Of a stretch of DNA of 64,000 bases, positions 56,684 through 64,000 are shown piece by piece. Below the pieces are notes generated by a model. It did no database searches and had not been told where the DNA came from. It saw only the letters and a list, made by a program, of their open reading frames with translations. The stretch comes from Shimia haliotis (GTDB lineage Bacteria > Pseudomonadota > Alphaproteobacteria > Rhodobacterales > Rhodobacteraceae): NCBI RefSeq assembly GCF_900114415.1, contig NZ_FOSZ01000001.1:496001-560000 (forward strand), read 5' to 3'. Positions within the stretch are counted from its first letter, which is position 1; every line of letters starts with the position of its first letter. The position numbers and the translations under genes were made by a program.

Positions 56684-57096
56684 TCGCCTATGTCACGGTG
56701 GGCGCGCAGGACATGGTCGCGGCGGAGCGCTTTTACTCTGCGTTTCTGCCAGCACTTGGCTATCGGCTGGAGCGTTATCAGGGGGATCTGAGTTATGTTT
56801 TGCCGGTTGCCGAGGGGCAAAAGCCGGTGTTGCCGGATTTCTATGTCAAACGGCCCTTTGACGGACAGCCCGCCGCGGCGGGAAACGGCGTGATGGTGGC
56901 CTTTGAAGCAAAGACGCAGCAACAGGTGCGCGAATTACATGCCGCCGCTCTGGTTGCGGGTGGTGAGGATGAGGGCGCACCGGGATTTCGTGAGGCATAT
57001 GGGCCGCATTTCTTTGTCGGGTATCTGCGTGATCCGCAGGGCAACAAGATCGCGCTGATCTGTGACAATCCAAGGGAGCCGGGGCGCGATGACTGA
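56680..57096 (+). CDS. VOC family protein (glyoxalase/dioxygenase fold)
   Basis: A 138-residue protein with one VOC domain. It starts at ATG 56680, which overlaps the DUF2189 stop by 4 nt (ATGA). The pattern MIAYVTVGAQDMVAAERFYS and the C-terminal FVGYLRDPQGNKIALIC are typical. The first metal-binding position has Tyr instead of His, so it may not bind a metal. The substrate is unknown. Confidence 0.82.
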   Translation: MIAYVTVGAQDMVAAERFYSAFLPALGYRLERYQGDLSYVLPVAEGQKPVLPDFYVKRPFDGQPAAAGNGVMVAFEAKTQQQVRELHAAALVAGGEDEGAPGFREAYGPHFFVGYLRDPQGNKIALICDNPREPGRDD

Positions 57097-57173
57097 CGCG
57101 GACGTGCGGCGTTCTTGCGGTGCGGCGCATGGCGTGACACACAAGGGCAACAGTTGACCAAGAGAGATCCGAG

Positions 57174-57839
57174 ATGACCCGAGTATTGAAAGCCGGCCGC
57201 AAGGAGCCGGTGTCCGGAGACACCCGTTCGGCGGTGATTTTCCTGCATGGCTATGGCGCCAATGGCGCGGATTTGCTGGGATTGGCGGACCCATTGGGCG
57301 AGCATTTGCCGGACACGCTTTTCCTTGCGCCGGATGCGCCCGAAGAAATTCCGGGCATGCCAATGGGGCGGCAGTGGTTCCCGATCCCTTGGATTGACGG
57401 GTCCAGCGAAGAAGAAAGCGCCCGTGGCATGATGGCGGCGGTCGATGATTTGAACGCGTTTCTGGATGCGGTCATGGTCGATGAGGATCTTTTGCCGGAG
57501 CAGGTCGTGTTGTTCGGGTTTTCACAGGGCACCATGATGAGCCTGCATGTGGCGCCGCGCCGTGAGGATCCAGTGGCAGGTGTCGTGGCGTTTTCGGGAC
57601 GCTTGTTGCAGCCGGAGGTTCTGGAGGATGAAGTGGTCAGCCGCCCGCCGGTGCTTTTGGTGCATGGAGACATGGATGACGTGGTGCCACCGCAATCATT
57701 GCCGCAGGCGGCCGAAGCGTTGCAGAAGGCGGGTTTTCAGGATGTCTATGCCCATGTGATGAAGGGCACCGCACACGGGATTGCGCCGGATGGCTTGTCA
57801 GTGGCGTTGGCGTTTATGCGCGACAAGCTGGGTTTGTGA
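57174..57839 (+). CDS. Phospholipase/carboxylesterase family alpha/beta hydrolase
   Basis: A 221-residue esterase of the carboxylesterase/acyl-protein thioesterase family. It has the nucleophile motif GFSQGTMMS (Ser near residue 119), the oxyanion region IFLHGYGANGADLLG, a catalytic Asp in HGDMDDVVP and His in GTAHGIAPDG. It is the single gene before a strong terminator. The substrate is unknown. Confidence 0.88.
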   Translation: MTRVLKAGRKEPVSGDTRSAVIFLHGYGANGADLLGLADPLGEHLPDTLFLAPDAPEEIPGMPMGRQWFPIPWIDGSSEEESARGMMAAVDDLNAFLDAVMVDEDLLPEQVVLFGFSQGTMMSLHVAPRREDPVAGVVAFSGRLLQPEVLEDEVVSRPPVLLVHGDMDDVVPPQSLPQAAEALQKAGFQDVYAHVMKGTAHGIAPDGLSVALAFMRDKLGL

Positions 57840-57895
57840 TGTGATCCTGAGAGACTTTTTAACGAAGGAGAATTCTCCTCCTGACCGAAACTATG

Positions 57896-57922
57896 CCCCC
57901 GCCAATTTGGCGGGGTTTTTGT
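57896..57922 (+). terminator. Intrinsic terminator after the esterase gene
   Basis: CCCCGCC and GGCGGGG pair around AATTT, followed by TTTTTGTTAATTTTC. It lies about 57 bases after the esterase stop. A second palindrome, GGAGAATTCTCC, lies just upstream. Confidence 0.9.
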
Positions 57923-57992
57923 TAATTTTCTTGGGCAAACAGCGATAGCAGGCTACAGACGTTTAAAGAGGTATTTTTGGTTGGATTGCAGA

Positions 57993-59627
57993 ATGATTTT
58001 TGAGCAACGGATTTTACGGGGAAGCGCGGTTGCCCGCGCGGTTGCTGGTTTGGTTTTGGCAGGCAGCAGCGCGGTGGCACAGGACAACCGCGTTGTGCTT
58101 GAGAATACGCCAACGCGAATGCGCGGTTTTGAGACCGCACAGACCTATCATGCAGGCACTTTGGAGTTGTCTGTTGGGACCTCTCAAACGTCGCCTGGAA
58201 GCGGGCCTGGCACTGGCCTGCAAACCTACTACGGTGGGGGCAGTTACGCGCTCAGTGATCGGTTTATGTTTGGGCTGGAATTCCAGGACTTCAATGACCC
58301 CGCGGCTGGACCGATCAATGGCAGTACACCGTTGATAGAAATGTCGACCCTGGCTCTGTGGGGCAAGATGTCACTTTATCAGGGCGAGCGTCTGTCTGTC
58401 GCAGGGTTGGCGTCGATTGAGAGCGTTTTGAATTTGCGATCCCCGATTTGGAACGGGTCGGTGCCACATTTTTTAATCGGGGCGATTAAGGCGCCGATTT
58501 CTTATCAGGTGAACGATAGTTTCGCCCTACACCTGACGCCCGGGGTGACGTTCATGCCGGATTCGGTGAATGGGCGTCAGTTCTATGGCGACACAATTGG
58601 CAGCGTGGGTGTCGGGGCCAGCTGGAAGGCCGGCCGACGCCTGAGTTTCGGGGCGTCCGTTGAAGCTCCAATCAGTGGAACGAACACGATCGCTAGTGAC
58701 GGATCATACAAAAAGGTTCCGGTCTGGACTGTGAGCGGGCGATATAACGTGACGCCAAAGACAGCACTGGAAGGGTACGTCACCAATGGCTATGGCATGA
58801 CGCCGGCGACCAGTATCCTGACGTTCTGGCCAGTAGGCGACGAAGTGCTGGCGGGGCTGCGGTTGATTTACACGCCGGGAGCCGCGCGACCAGACAGTTA
58901 TCGTGGCGTGGCCGCGCCTGTGACGCCGGCCCAGAAATCCCTTCAACTGGACGGCTTTACTCTGGGTGGCGCAGACACACTGGAACCCGGAACCCTGCGT
59001 TTCAGTGGGTGGTATGGCAGCGACAACAATGCCGGAGTCTTGCTTGGTTTCAGTCCGGATCGGGATGGCGAAATCCAGTTGATCTTTGAGCAATATTCGG
59101 ACAATCCGACGGCCTCTGCCGGGCTGGTGCCAACAACCGATGTACGGTTTATGATTGGGCCGAAGTTGCGGTTTATGGATCAAAACAACGGCAACGCGTT
59201 TTCGCTTGCAGGTCGCGCTCTATACGGACGACGGATCACTGGATTTGGCCAAAAGACTGGTGTGTTCTTTGCCGAAGCGATGGCCAGCTATCAGGCGCCG
59301 AACGGCCGGGCGGTGTTTACAGCAAACCCGAAGATCGCCGCCTTCGGGAATACCGAAATTGCCGGGGTAGGGCTGGGCGTAAACATTCGTGCAACGGACA
59401 CACTTGATTTGATCGCCGAAGTGACGCCCGTAGCTCTGGATGGCAGCACACCGACCTGGGCGGCGGGCTTGCGCTATCAACTTGGCGACAGTGGTTTGTC
59501 GGTGGATGCGCAGGCAACCAACGCGATCGGCCGCTTTGGTATCGGATCAATGGTGGCTCAGGATGATTTGCGTGTGTCGGTCATGCTGAGCAAGACATTT
59601 GGTGTGACTGGTTTGAAGTTCTACTGA
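57993..59627 (+). CDS. Large outer-membrane beta-barrel protein, unknown function
   Basis: About 544 residues beginning at ATG 57993, with a basic N-terminus and signal peptide (MIFEQRILRGSAVARAVAGL, cut near AVAQ). The rest is rich in alternating beta-strand patterns, for example GLQTYYGGGSYALSDRFMFG and SFGASVEAPISGTN. The protein ends in LKFY, the aromatic C-terminus typical of outer-membrane proteins. No family is recognised by eye, though the pattern resembles uncharacterised barrels in marine bacteria. No outer-membrane partner is adjacent. It follows a terminator, so it is probably monocistronic. Confidence 0.6.
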   Translation: MIFEQRILRGSAVARAVAGLVLAGSSAVAQDNRVVLENTPTRMRGFETAQTYHAGTLELSVGTSQTSPGSGPGTGLQTYYGGGSYALSDRFMFGLEFQDFNDPAAGPINGSTPLIEMSTLALWGKMSLYQGERLSVAGLASIESVLNLRSPIWNGSVPHFLIGAIKAPISYQVNDSFALHLTPGVTFMPDSVNGRQFYGDTIGSVGVGASWKAGRRLSFGASVEAPISGTNTIASDGSYKKVPVWTVSGRYNVTPKTALEGYVTNGYGMTPATSILTFWPVGDEVLAGLRLIYTPGAARPDSYRGVAAPVTPAQKSLQLDGFTLGGADTLEPGTLRFSGWYGSDNNAGVLLGFSPDRDGEIQLIFEQYSDNPTASAGLVPTTDVRFMIGPKLRFMDQNNGNAFSLAGRALYGRRITGFGQKTGVFFAEAMASYQAPNGRAVFTANPKIAAFGNTEIAGVGLGVNIRATDTLDLIAEVTPVALDGSTPTWAAGLRYQLGDSGLSVDAQATNAIGRFGIGSMVAQDDLRVSVMLSKTFGVTGLKFY

Positions 59628-59722
59628 TCCGGTTTTTTCGGCAGGGGCGTTCGTGATGATTGCTGTCACAGGCATGTTACGTGGCGGCTGCACTATCGCG
59701 ATGGCTTCGCAGATTGTGAGGC

Positions 59723-59752
59723 TTGTCAGAGCGCGACCACGATATATAGTGG
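59723..59752 (+). promoter_or_regulatory. Candidate promoter and palindrome before the HNH gene
   Basis: TTGTCA at 59723-59728 and TATAGT at 59745-59750 are separated by 16 bases. CCACGATATATAGTGG overlaps the -10 element and is nearly symmetrical, resembling the nrdJ box (ATATAGTGG in both). Confidence 0.45.
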
Positions 59753-59834
59753 ATGGAGAGCCGGGGCGGATGCGCCCGCCTTGGATCCAGAAAACTGGGC
59801 AGGCCCGATGGGCCGGGGCGGAGAGCGAGTCACT

Positions 59835-60419
59835 ATGGACGGAGATTTCAGGACAGAGTTCACGCGGCAACCGGCAGGGATGAAGCAGCATCCCGCACTG
59901 GTTTTGAACGCGGACTACAGACCTTTGTCATATTACCCCTTGTCGTTATGGCCGTGGCAGGACGCTGTAAAGGCGGCGTTTATGGATCGGGTCGACATCG
60001 TAGCCGAGTATGACGAGGTGGTGCGCAGCCCGTCGACGGTGATCAAGATCCCGTCTGTTGTTGTCCTCAAAGACTATGTGAAACCTCAAAAGCGCGTGTC
60101 CTTCACGCGCTTTAATTTATTTCTGAGGGATGAATTCCAATGCCAATACTGTGGCAGCAAGCGGGATTTGACGTTTGACCATGTAGTGCCGCGCGCAGCC
60201 GGTGGCGTGACGAGCTGGCAGAACGTTGTCGCGGCCTGTAGCCCCTGCAACCTGCGCAAAGGATCGAGAAGCCTGCGGCGTGCGGGTATGAGTCTGCGCA
60301 AGCCGCCGCGTCAGCCACACGCGGAGGAGCTTCGCAACATGGGGCGTAGGTTCCCGCCGAACTTCCTGCATGAAAGCTGGATGGACTTTTTGTATTGGGA
60401 TGCTGAACTGGATGCCTGA
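59835..60419 (+). CDS. HNH endonuclease family protein
   Basis: A 194-residue protein with the HNH signature: zinc cysteines CQYCGSKRDLTFDHVVP (about residues 101-117) and CSPCNLRKG. The N-terminal 60 residues contain ALVLNADYRPLSYYPLSLW, typical of the HNH family found near bacterial chromosomal genes. It is a chromosomal member without evident phage neighbours, and its target is unknown. ATG 59835 follows GGAGAG. The 206 bases upstream contain a promoter-like palindrome but no gene. Confidence 0.85.
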   Translation: MDGDFRTEFTRQPAGMKQHPALVLNADYRPLSYYPLSLWPWQDAVKAAFMDRVDIVAEYDEVVRSPSTVIKIPSVVVLKDYVKPQKRVSFTRFNLFLRDEFQCQYCGSKRDLTFDHVVPRAAGGVTSWQNVVAACSPCNLRKGSRSLRRAGMSLRKPPRQPHAEELRNMGRRFPPNFLHESWMDFLYWDAELDA

Positions 60420-60480
60420 GGTATGCAGGCGCGCCTAATGGCGCGCGCTGTTGCTCTTGGGCGGATGGCCGTCCTCGGGT

Positions 60481-61530
60481 TCAGGTTTTCGCCCGTTGTA
60501 ACATGCCAAAAAGGTCGCGTGGATCGTCAGGGTCCGCGAGCATGTCCAGATCTTCCTTGTACGCTGTGCCTGCGACTTTGTCACGGATGTAGCGCAGGGC
60601 CGAGAAGTCCTCGATGGCAAAGCCGACGCTGTCAAAAAGCGTGATTTGGCGCGGGTCGCGGCGGCCTTGTTGCTGACCTGTGATGACCTGCCAGAGTTCG
60701 GTGACGGCAAAGTCGTCTTTCATCTGCTGGATTTCGCCCTCGATGCGGGTTTGGGCCGGGAATTCCACAAAGACGTCAGAGCGTTCAAGGATGCCTTTGG
60801 CGAGTTCGGTTTTGCCGGGGCAGTCGCCGCCGATGGCGTTGATGTGGACACCCGCGCCAACCATGTTGTCGCTTAGGATGGTGGCGTTTTGCTTGTCGGC
60901 AGTGCAGGTAGTGAGGATGTGCGCGCCCTCGATTGCCTCTTGCGGCGTGGCGCATTTCACCACGTTGAGGCCTGAGCCTTGGAGGTTGGTGGCACATTTG
61001 TCGGTGGCGGCTGCGTCCTTGTCATAAAGGCGCACGGTCTTGAGGCCGACAATGGCCTTCATCGCGAGCGACTGGAACTCGGATTGCGCGCCGTTCCCAA
61101 TCATGGCCATAGTGTCAGATCCCTTTGGTGCCAGATACTTGGCGGCCATAGCTGATGTGGCGGCAGTGCGTAGCGCGGTGAGAATGGTCATCTCTGTCAG
61201 CAGCACTGGATAGCCGGTGTAGACATCTGCCAAAAGGCCAAAAGCGGTCACTGTTTGCAGGCCCTCAGACGTGTTTTTTGGGTGGCCGTTGACGTATTTG
61301 AATCCATAGGCCTCGCCGTCGGATGTGGGCATCAGTTCGATGACGCCGACGTCGGAGTGGCTGGCAACGCGCGGGGTTTTGTCAAAGAGTTCCCAGCGGC
61401 GGAAATCGTTTTCTACGTAGGATGCGAGGTCAATCAGTACCTGTTCAACACCGATGTGATGCACAAGGCGCATCATGTTGTCGACGGACACAAAAGGCAC
61501 GAGGGCTTTATCGGAAGGGGAAGTCATCAT
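60481..61530 (-). CDS. Ornithine cyclodeaminase
   Basis: The enzyme turns ornithine into proline and ammonia with NAD. The 349-residue protein has the mu-crystallin-like pattern, with an NAD-binding glycine-rich motif MAMIGNGAQSEFQSLA near residue 140 and ADKQNATILSDNMV. It lies 14 bases after the arginase gene on the same strand, so both break down arginine. The start may be the first or second Met. The gene symbol is left blank because ocd and arcB are both used. Confidence 0.9.
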   Translation of the reverse strand: MMTSPSDKALVPFVSVDNMMRLVHHIGVEQVLIDLASYVENDFRRWELFDKTPRVASHSDVGVIELMPTSDGEAYGFKYVNGHPKNTSEGLQTVTAFGLLADVYTGYPVLLTEMTILTALRTAATSAMAAKYLAPKGSDTMAMIGNGAQSEFQSLAMKAIVGLKTVRLYDKDAAATDKCATNLQGSGLNVVKCATPQEAIEGAHILTTCTADKQNATILSDNMVGAGVHINAIGGDCPGKTELAKGILERSDVFVEFPAQTRIEGEIQQMKDDFAVTELWQVITGQQQGRRDPRQITLFDSVGFAIEDFSALRYIRDKVAGTAYKEDLDMLADPDDPRDLFGMLQRAKT

Positions 61531-61544
61531 CGTAATCCTCGGAC

Positions 61545-62465
61545 TTAGAAACAGCGGGTGGGGCGGTCAAAGACGCGGCGGCCCAAGGCGGAGGCGGCGA
61601 GATCGACCATCAGCGAGGCCGTGCGGCCACGTTCATCAAGGAAAGGGTTCAGTTCGACCAAGTCCATCGAGGTCAGAAGGCCACTGTCGTGCAGCATTTC
61701 CATGACCAGATGGGCTTCGCGGACGGTGGCGCCGCCAGGCACCGTGGTGCCGACTGCCGGCGCTACGGACGGATCAAGAAAGTCGACGTCGAGCGAGACA
61801 TGCAGAAGGCCGTTTTGGGCGGCAACGTCTTTGAGGAAAGCCGCGAGCGGTTTCACGATGCCGTTTTCGTCGATGTCGCGCATGTCGTGCGTGCGGATTT
61901 CGGTGGCCTGCAATGCGTCGTGTTCGGCCGCGTCCACAGAGCGCAGGCCGATCATGCAGATGTTTTCCTGTGGCACAGGGTTGGCAACCGGCGGGAAGCC
62001 CTCAAACCCCGAGCGGCCGGTGAAATAGGCGACGGGTGTGCCGTGCAGGTTGCCCGAAGAGGTCGATTGGGGCGTGTGGTAATCGGTGTGCGCATCAAGC
62101 CAGAGCACAAAGAGCGGGCGGCCTTGAGTGGCGGCGTAATTGGCGACGCCGGACACGGTCCCCGCGGCCAGAACATGATCACCGCCCATAAAGATCGGCA
62201 GGCCCTGCGTCATGGCCTCTTGTGCGGCCTCAGCCAGAGCTTTGGTCCAGGCGATTGTTTCATTGAGCGCGTGCGGCAATGGCGCGGTGTCCGGCGCAAA
62301 AGGCGCAGGGCACACGTTGCCCAGATCGCGGACATCGTGGCCCAGATCAGAAAGGCTTTCGGCAAGCCCAGCGGTGCGATATGCATCCGGGCCCATAAGG
62401 CACCCGCGGCTTTTTTTGCCGCTGTCAACGGGAGCGCCCAGCAATAAGCAACTGCGGTTGGTCAT
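61545..62465 (-). CDS. Arginase
   Basis: Arginase cleaves arginine to ornithine and urea. Begun at ATG 62465, the protein is 306 residues (MTNRSCLLLGAPVDSGKK). Manganese-binding motifs are MGGDHV, WLDAHTDYH and SLDVDFLDP, followed by the ureohydrolase C-terminal glutamate region VELNPFLDE. It forms a unit with the ornithine cyclodeaminase gene and diverges from an Lrp-type regulator 121 bases away. Confidence 0.93.
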   Translation of the reverse strand: MTNRSCLLLGAPVDSGKKSRGCLMGPDAYRTAGLAESLSDLGHDVRDLGNVCPAPFAPDTAPLPHALNETIAWTKALAEAAQEAMTQGLPIFMGGDHVLAAGTVSGVANYAATQGRPLFVLWLDAHTDYHTPQSTSSGNLHGTPVAYFTGRSGFEGFPPVANPVPQENICMIGLRSVDAAEHDALQATEIRTHDMRDIDENGIVKPLAAFLKDVAAQNGLLHVSLDVDFLDPSVAPAVGTTVPGGATVREAHLVMEMLHDSGLLTSMDLVELNPFLDERGRTASLMVDLAASALGRRVFDRPTRCF

Positions 62466-62535
62466 TCGTGATTCCTGTAAAAAACCGTAATTTGAGGCAG
62501 GATGTTTCCGAAATGACTTGATTTGCACCCATCAT

Positions 62536-62565
62536 TTTGCTCAAAGCGGAATAGCTTTTGACAAA
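62536..62565. promoter_or_regulatory. Candidate Lrp-type binding dyad between arginase and lrp genes
   Basis: TTTGCTCAAAGC (62536-62547) and GCTTTTGACAAA (62554-62565) form an imperfect inverted repeat matching at nine of twelve positions. It lies between the divergent starts, where an Lrp-type regulator of arginase would bind. Confidence 0.4.
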
Positions 62566-62586
62566 TCGGACGCAAGAGGTGCCGTA

Positions 62587-63012
62587 ATGGATGATATCGA
62601 CCGCAAACTGATTTCGGCTCTGCGCCATGATGCGCGCGCGTCTTTGTCGGATCTGGCGATGGACCTCGGTGTGTCCCGTACCACAGTGCGCGGTCGAATC
62701 GAACGGTTGCGGCAACGCGGGGATATCGTCGGATTTACGGTGGTTCTTCAAGAAGAAACCAAGACCGATCCGGTTCGGGGACTGATGCTGATTGGCATTG
62801 AGGGACGGGGCACAGAGCGCATCATTCGCCAGTTGCACGGGCTTAAGGCGGTGCGGGCGATTCATTCGACAAACGGGCGCTGGGATTTGATCCTAGAGCT
62901 GGGCACGCAGACATTGGACGAATTGGACGAGGTGTTGGGCCAGATCCGGCGTCTTGATGGTGTGTCCACCAGCGAGACCAACCTGCTTTTGTCTACAAAA
63001 AAGGCAGGTTGA
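62587..63012 (+). CDS. Lrp/AsnC family transcriptional regulator
   Basis: A 141-residue regulator from ATG 62587, where the MDDIDRKLISALRHD start is typical. The helix-turn-helix is SLSDLAMDLGVSRTTVRGRI. The C-terminal RAM-like domain senses an amino acid ligand, with STNGRWDLILELGT near residue 100. By position it is likely to control the divergent arginase-ornithine cyclodeaminase operon in response to arginine or ornithine. That is inferred from context. Confidence 0.9.
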   Translation: MDDIDRKLISALRHDARASLSDLAMDLGVSRTTVRGRIERLRQRGDIVGFTVVLQEETKTDPVRGLMLIGIEGRGTERIIRQLHGLKAVRAIHSTNGRWDLILELGTQTLDELDEVLGQIRRLDGVSTSETNLLLSTKKAG

Positions 63013-63027
63013 TCCCCGATTTTCGGT

Positions 63028-63507
63028 TCAGTTGGTGCGGCTGGCTGCGTAGAGCCAGAACACGGCAGCCCCTAAAGACATCAGCATGTTGTAGTTTGCC
63101 ATCGACAGGCCAAACAATTCCCAAGGGATTTCGTCACAACGTGCGATTGGTGCGGCCATGATCTGATTGAACAGATCGTCGGTAGAGCCTTCTAGCGACA
63201 TGGCGCTGGTGCAGCTTTCAGGACCGGCCCACCATTTGCGCTCGACGCCTGTGTGGTAGGCCGCGACAAAGCCGGAGGTCGCCGCGCCAAGGGCGCCGAT
63301 ATAGAGCCAGATTTGGCCACCAACAGCCAGTGCGAGTACGCCGGCGCCGCCGGCAACCCAATGTGGATAGCGCTGATAGTAGCAGAGTTTGCAGGGCGCC
63401 ATGCCGCCGATGTATTCAAAGCCCCAAGCGCCAAGGACCATGAAGACCGAGAAGGCAGTTAGCAGGGCAACCCATTGTTTTTTTGACAGAAGGTTCAGAT
63501 ATTTCAT
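63028..63507 (-). CDS. dsbB: Disulfide bond formation protein DsbB
   Basis: DsbB reoxidises DsbA in the periplasm using quinone. The 159-residue protein has four hydrophobic segments. The first disulfide motif CKLC lies in APCKLCYYQRYPHW near residue 36, and further cysteines are in SCTSAMSLEG and ARCDEIPWE. It overlaps the YqaA-like gene by 4 nt. Confidence 0.92.
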   Translation of the reverse strand: MKYLNLLSKKQWVALLTAFSVFMVLGAWGFEYIGGMAPCKLCYYQRYPHWVAGGAGVLALAVGGQIWLYIGALGAATSGFVAAYHTGVERKWWAGPESCTSAMSLEGSTDDLFNQIMAAPIARCDEIPWELFGLSMANYNMLMSLGAAVFWLYAASRTN

Positions 63508-64000
63508 AGGTAACTCACGAGAAGATAGCTGCCGAACAGCAGCACGATAAAGACGGTGGCGACCAAGCCGAACCGTTTCTCGATGAAGTCGCGGATCGGT
63601 TCGCCAAAGTAGAAGAGCAGCGCTGCCACCAAATAAAAGCGAATGCCGCGCGCCAGAATGGATGTGGCCACAAAGGTGGCAAGCGGCATGCCGGTCCAGC
63701 CGGACATGATGGTGATGACTTTGTAGGGGAATGGCGTGACCCCTGCGCCAAGCACGGCCCAGAACCCGAAGTCGTTGAAACGGGTGTTGAATTCGCTCAT
63801 GGCGTGCGCCTTGCCCAGAGAAGCAAGAATGGGCTGGCCGATCTGTTCAAATGCGAATGCGCCGATCGCATAGCCCAAAAGCCCGCCAAGAACAGAAGAC
63901 ACCAGCGCGACTGTCGCAATGAGCCACGCCTTGCGCGGGGCGGCGAGAATCATCGGAATCATCAGGACATCGGGCGGAATCGGGAAGACCGAGCTTTCCA
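63504..64000 (-). CDS. YqaA family membrane protein (VTT/DedA type), 5' truncated by window
   Basis: On the minus strand the frame remains open to the end of the window: ESSVFPIPPDVL precedes MIPMILAAP in frame, matching the family signature (S/F)FPIPPDV. About 165 codons are present. At least three hydrophobic segments follow. The family is polytopic and of unknown transport function. The true start lies outside the window. Confidence 0.88.
   Translation of the reverse strand, partial: ESSVFPIPPDVLMIPMILAAPRKAWLIATVALVSSVLGGLLGYAIGAFAFEQIGQPILASLGKAHAMSEFNTRFNDFGFWAVLGAGVTPFPYKVITIMSGWTGMPLATFVATSILARGIRFYLVAALLFYFGEPIRDFIEKRFGLVATVFIVLLFGSYLLVSYL

Noticed and set aside
57961..57985. Fourth copy of the dispersed repeat (GAGGTATTTTTGG)
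   Set aside because: It shares only the short GAGGTATTT string and lacks the flanking hairpin and GCAATAGG half.
1..64000. CRISPR array, prophage, transposon or integrase
   Set aside because: No regularly spaced repeats, capsid, integrase or transposase motifs were seen; the endolysin-holin pair stands alone.

Overview
The window is chromosomal DNA of an alphaproteobacterium, most likely of the Roseobacter group (Rhodobacterales). The grounds are gene content and order (gltA / comEC / lexA followed by moeA-moaC-trpC-trpD-trpG), an alphaproteobacterial LexA box (GTTC-N7-GTTC), a class II B12-dependent ribonucleotide reductase, an MttB-family methyltransferase without pyrrolysine, and a small endolysin-holin pair like the one that releases the Rhodobacter gene transfer agent. 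The species cannot be named from the sequence. The DNA is GC-rich and densely packed, with many 4-nt ATGA overlaps. I see no prophage, insertion sequence, integrase or CRISPR array. Both window ends cut genes.

Layout. 1-10 kb (+): the C-terminal half of indolepyruvate ferredoxin oxidoreductase, an acyltransferase, murI, argC, then the cytochrome c maturation genes ccmE, ccmF and ccmH. The endolysin-holin pair sits between ccmE and ccmF, and a PaaG-like enoyl-CoA hydratase follows. 10-21.5 kb: DUF2087 and RTX proteins and gltA (-), comEC (+), then lexA and a tightly overlapped moeA-moaC-trpC-ung-trpD-trpG operon (-). 21.6-31 kb: a YibQ-like deacetylase and an alpha/beta hydrolase (+), then a lytic transglycosylase, a cyclic-nucleotide phosphodiesterase, trpE and a PpiD-like chaperone (-). 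31-38 kb: an aminotransferase, an FkbM methyltransferase, gpt, a LysE exporter, fabI, pdxH, a double cold-shock protein, a DUF192 protein and tRNA-Pro. 38-45 kb: nrdJ (+) faces mttB and an aminotransferase (-). 45-51 kb: soxR diverges from a glyoxalase-EamA pair, followed by cysS and cimA (+). 51-64 kb: methyltransferase, hydrolase, squalene/phytoene-synthase-like protein, MFS transporter, AlkA-type glycosylase, DUF2189, VOC protein, esterase, an orphan outer-membrane protein, HNH nuclease, the arginase / ornithine cyclodeaminase pair with a divergent Lrp regulator, dsbB and a truncated YqaA gene.

Most genes are housekeeping; the interest lies in the regulatory DNA. The best candidate for something undescribed is a 14-codon Ile/Cys-rich leader ORF (MNTARIIIICCIIR) upstream of cysS. 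It begins at the predicted transcription start and is followed by two mutually exclusive RNA hairpins, which is the layout of a cysteine-responsive attenuator. Other candidates are a near-perfect SoxR box with a 19-bp spacer driving a glyoxalase-exporter operon, a 27-codon ORF with a strong ribosome-binding site ahead of mttB beside a perfect 13-bp palindrome, a CtrA-like site before comEC, and an Lrp-like dyad between arginase and its presumed regulator.

Several genes fit one gene-transfer theme known from Rhodobacter capsulatus: the endolysin and holin for particle release, comEC for DNA uptake, and lexA, which influences transfer-agent expression. The capsid cluster is not in this window, so the link is inferred. 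All start sites, motifs and structures were read by eye; nothing was searched or folded by software.
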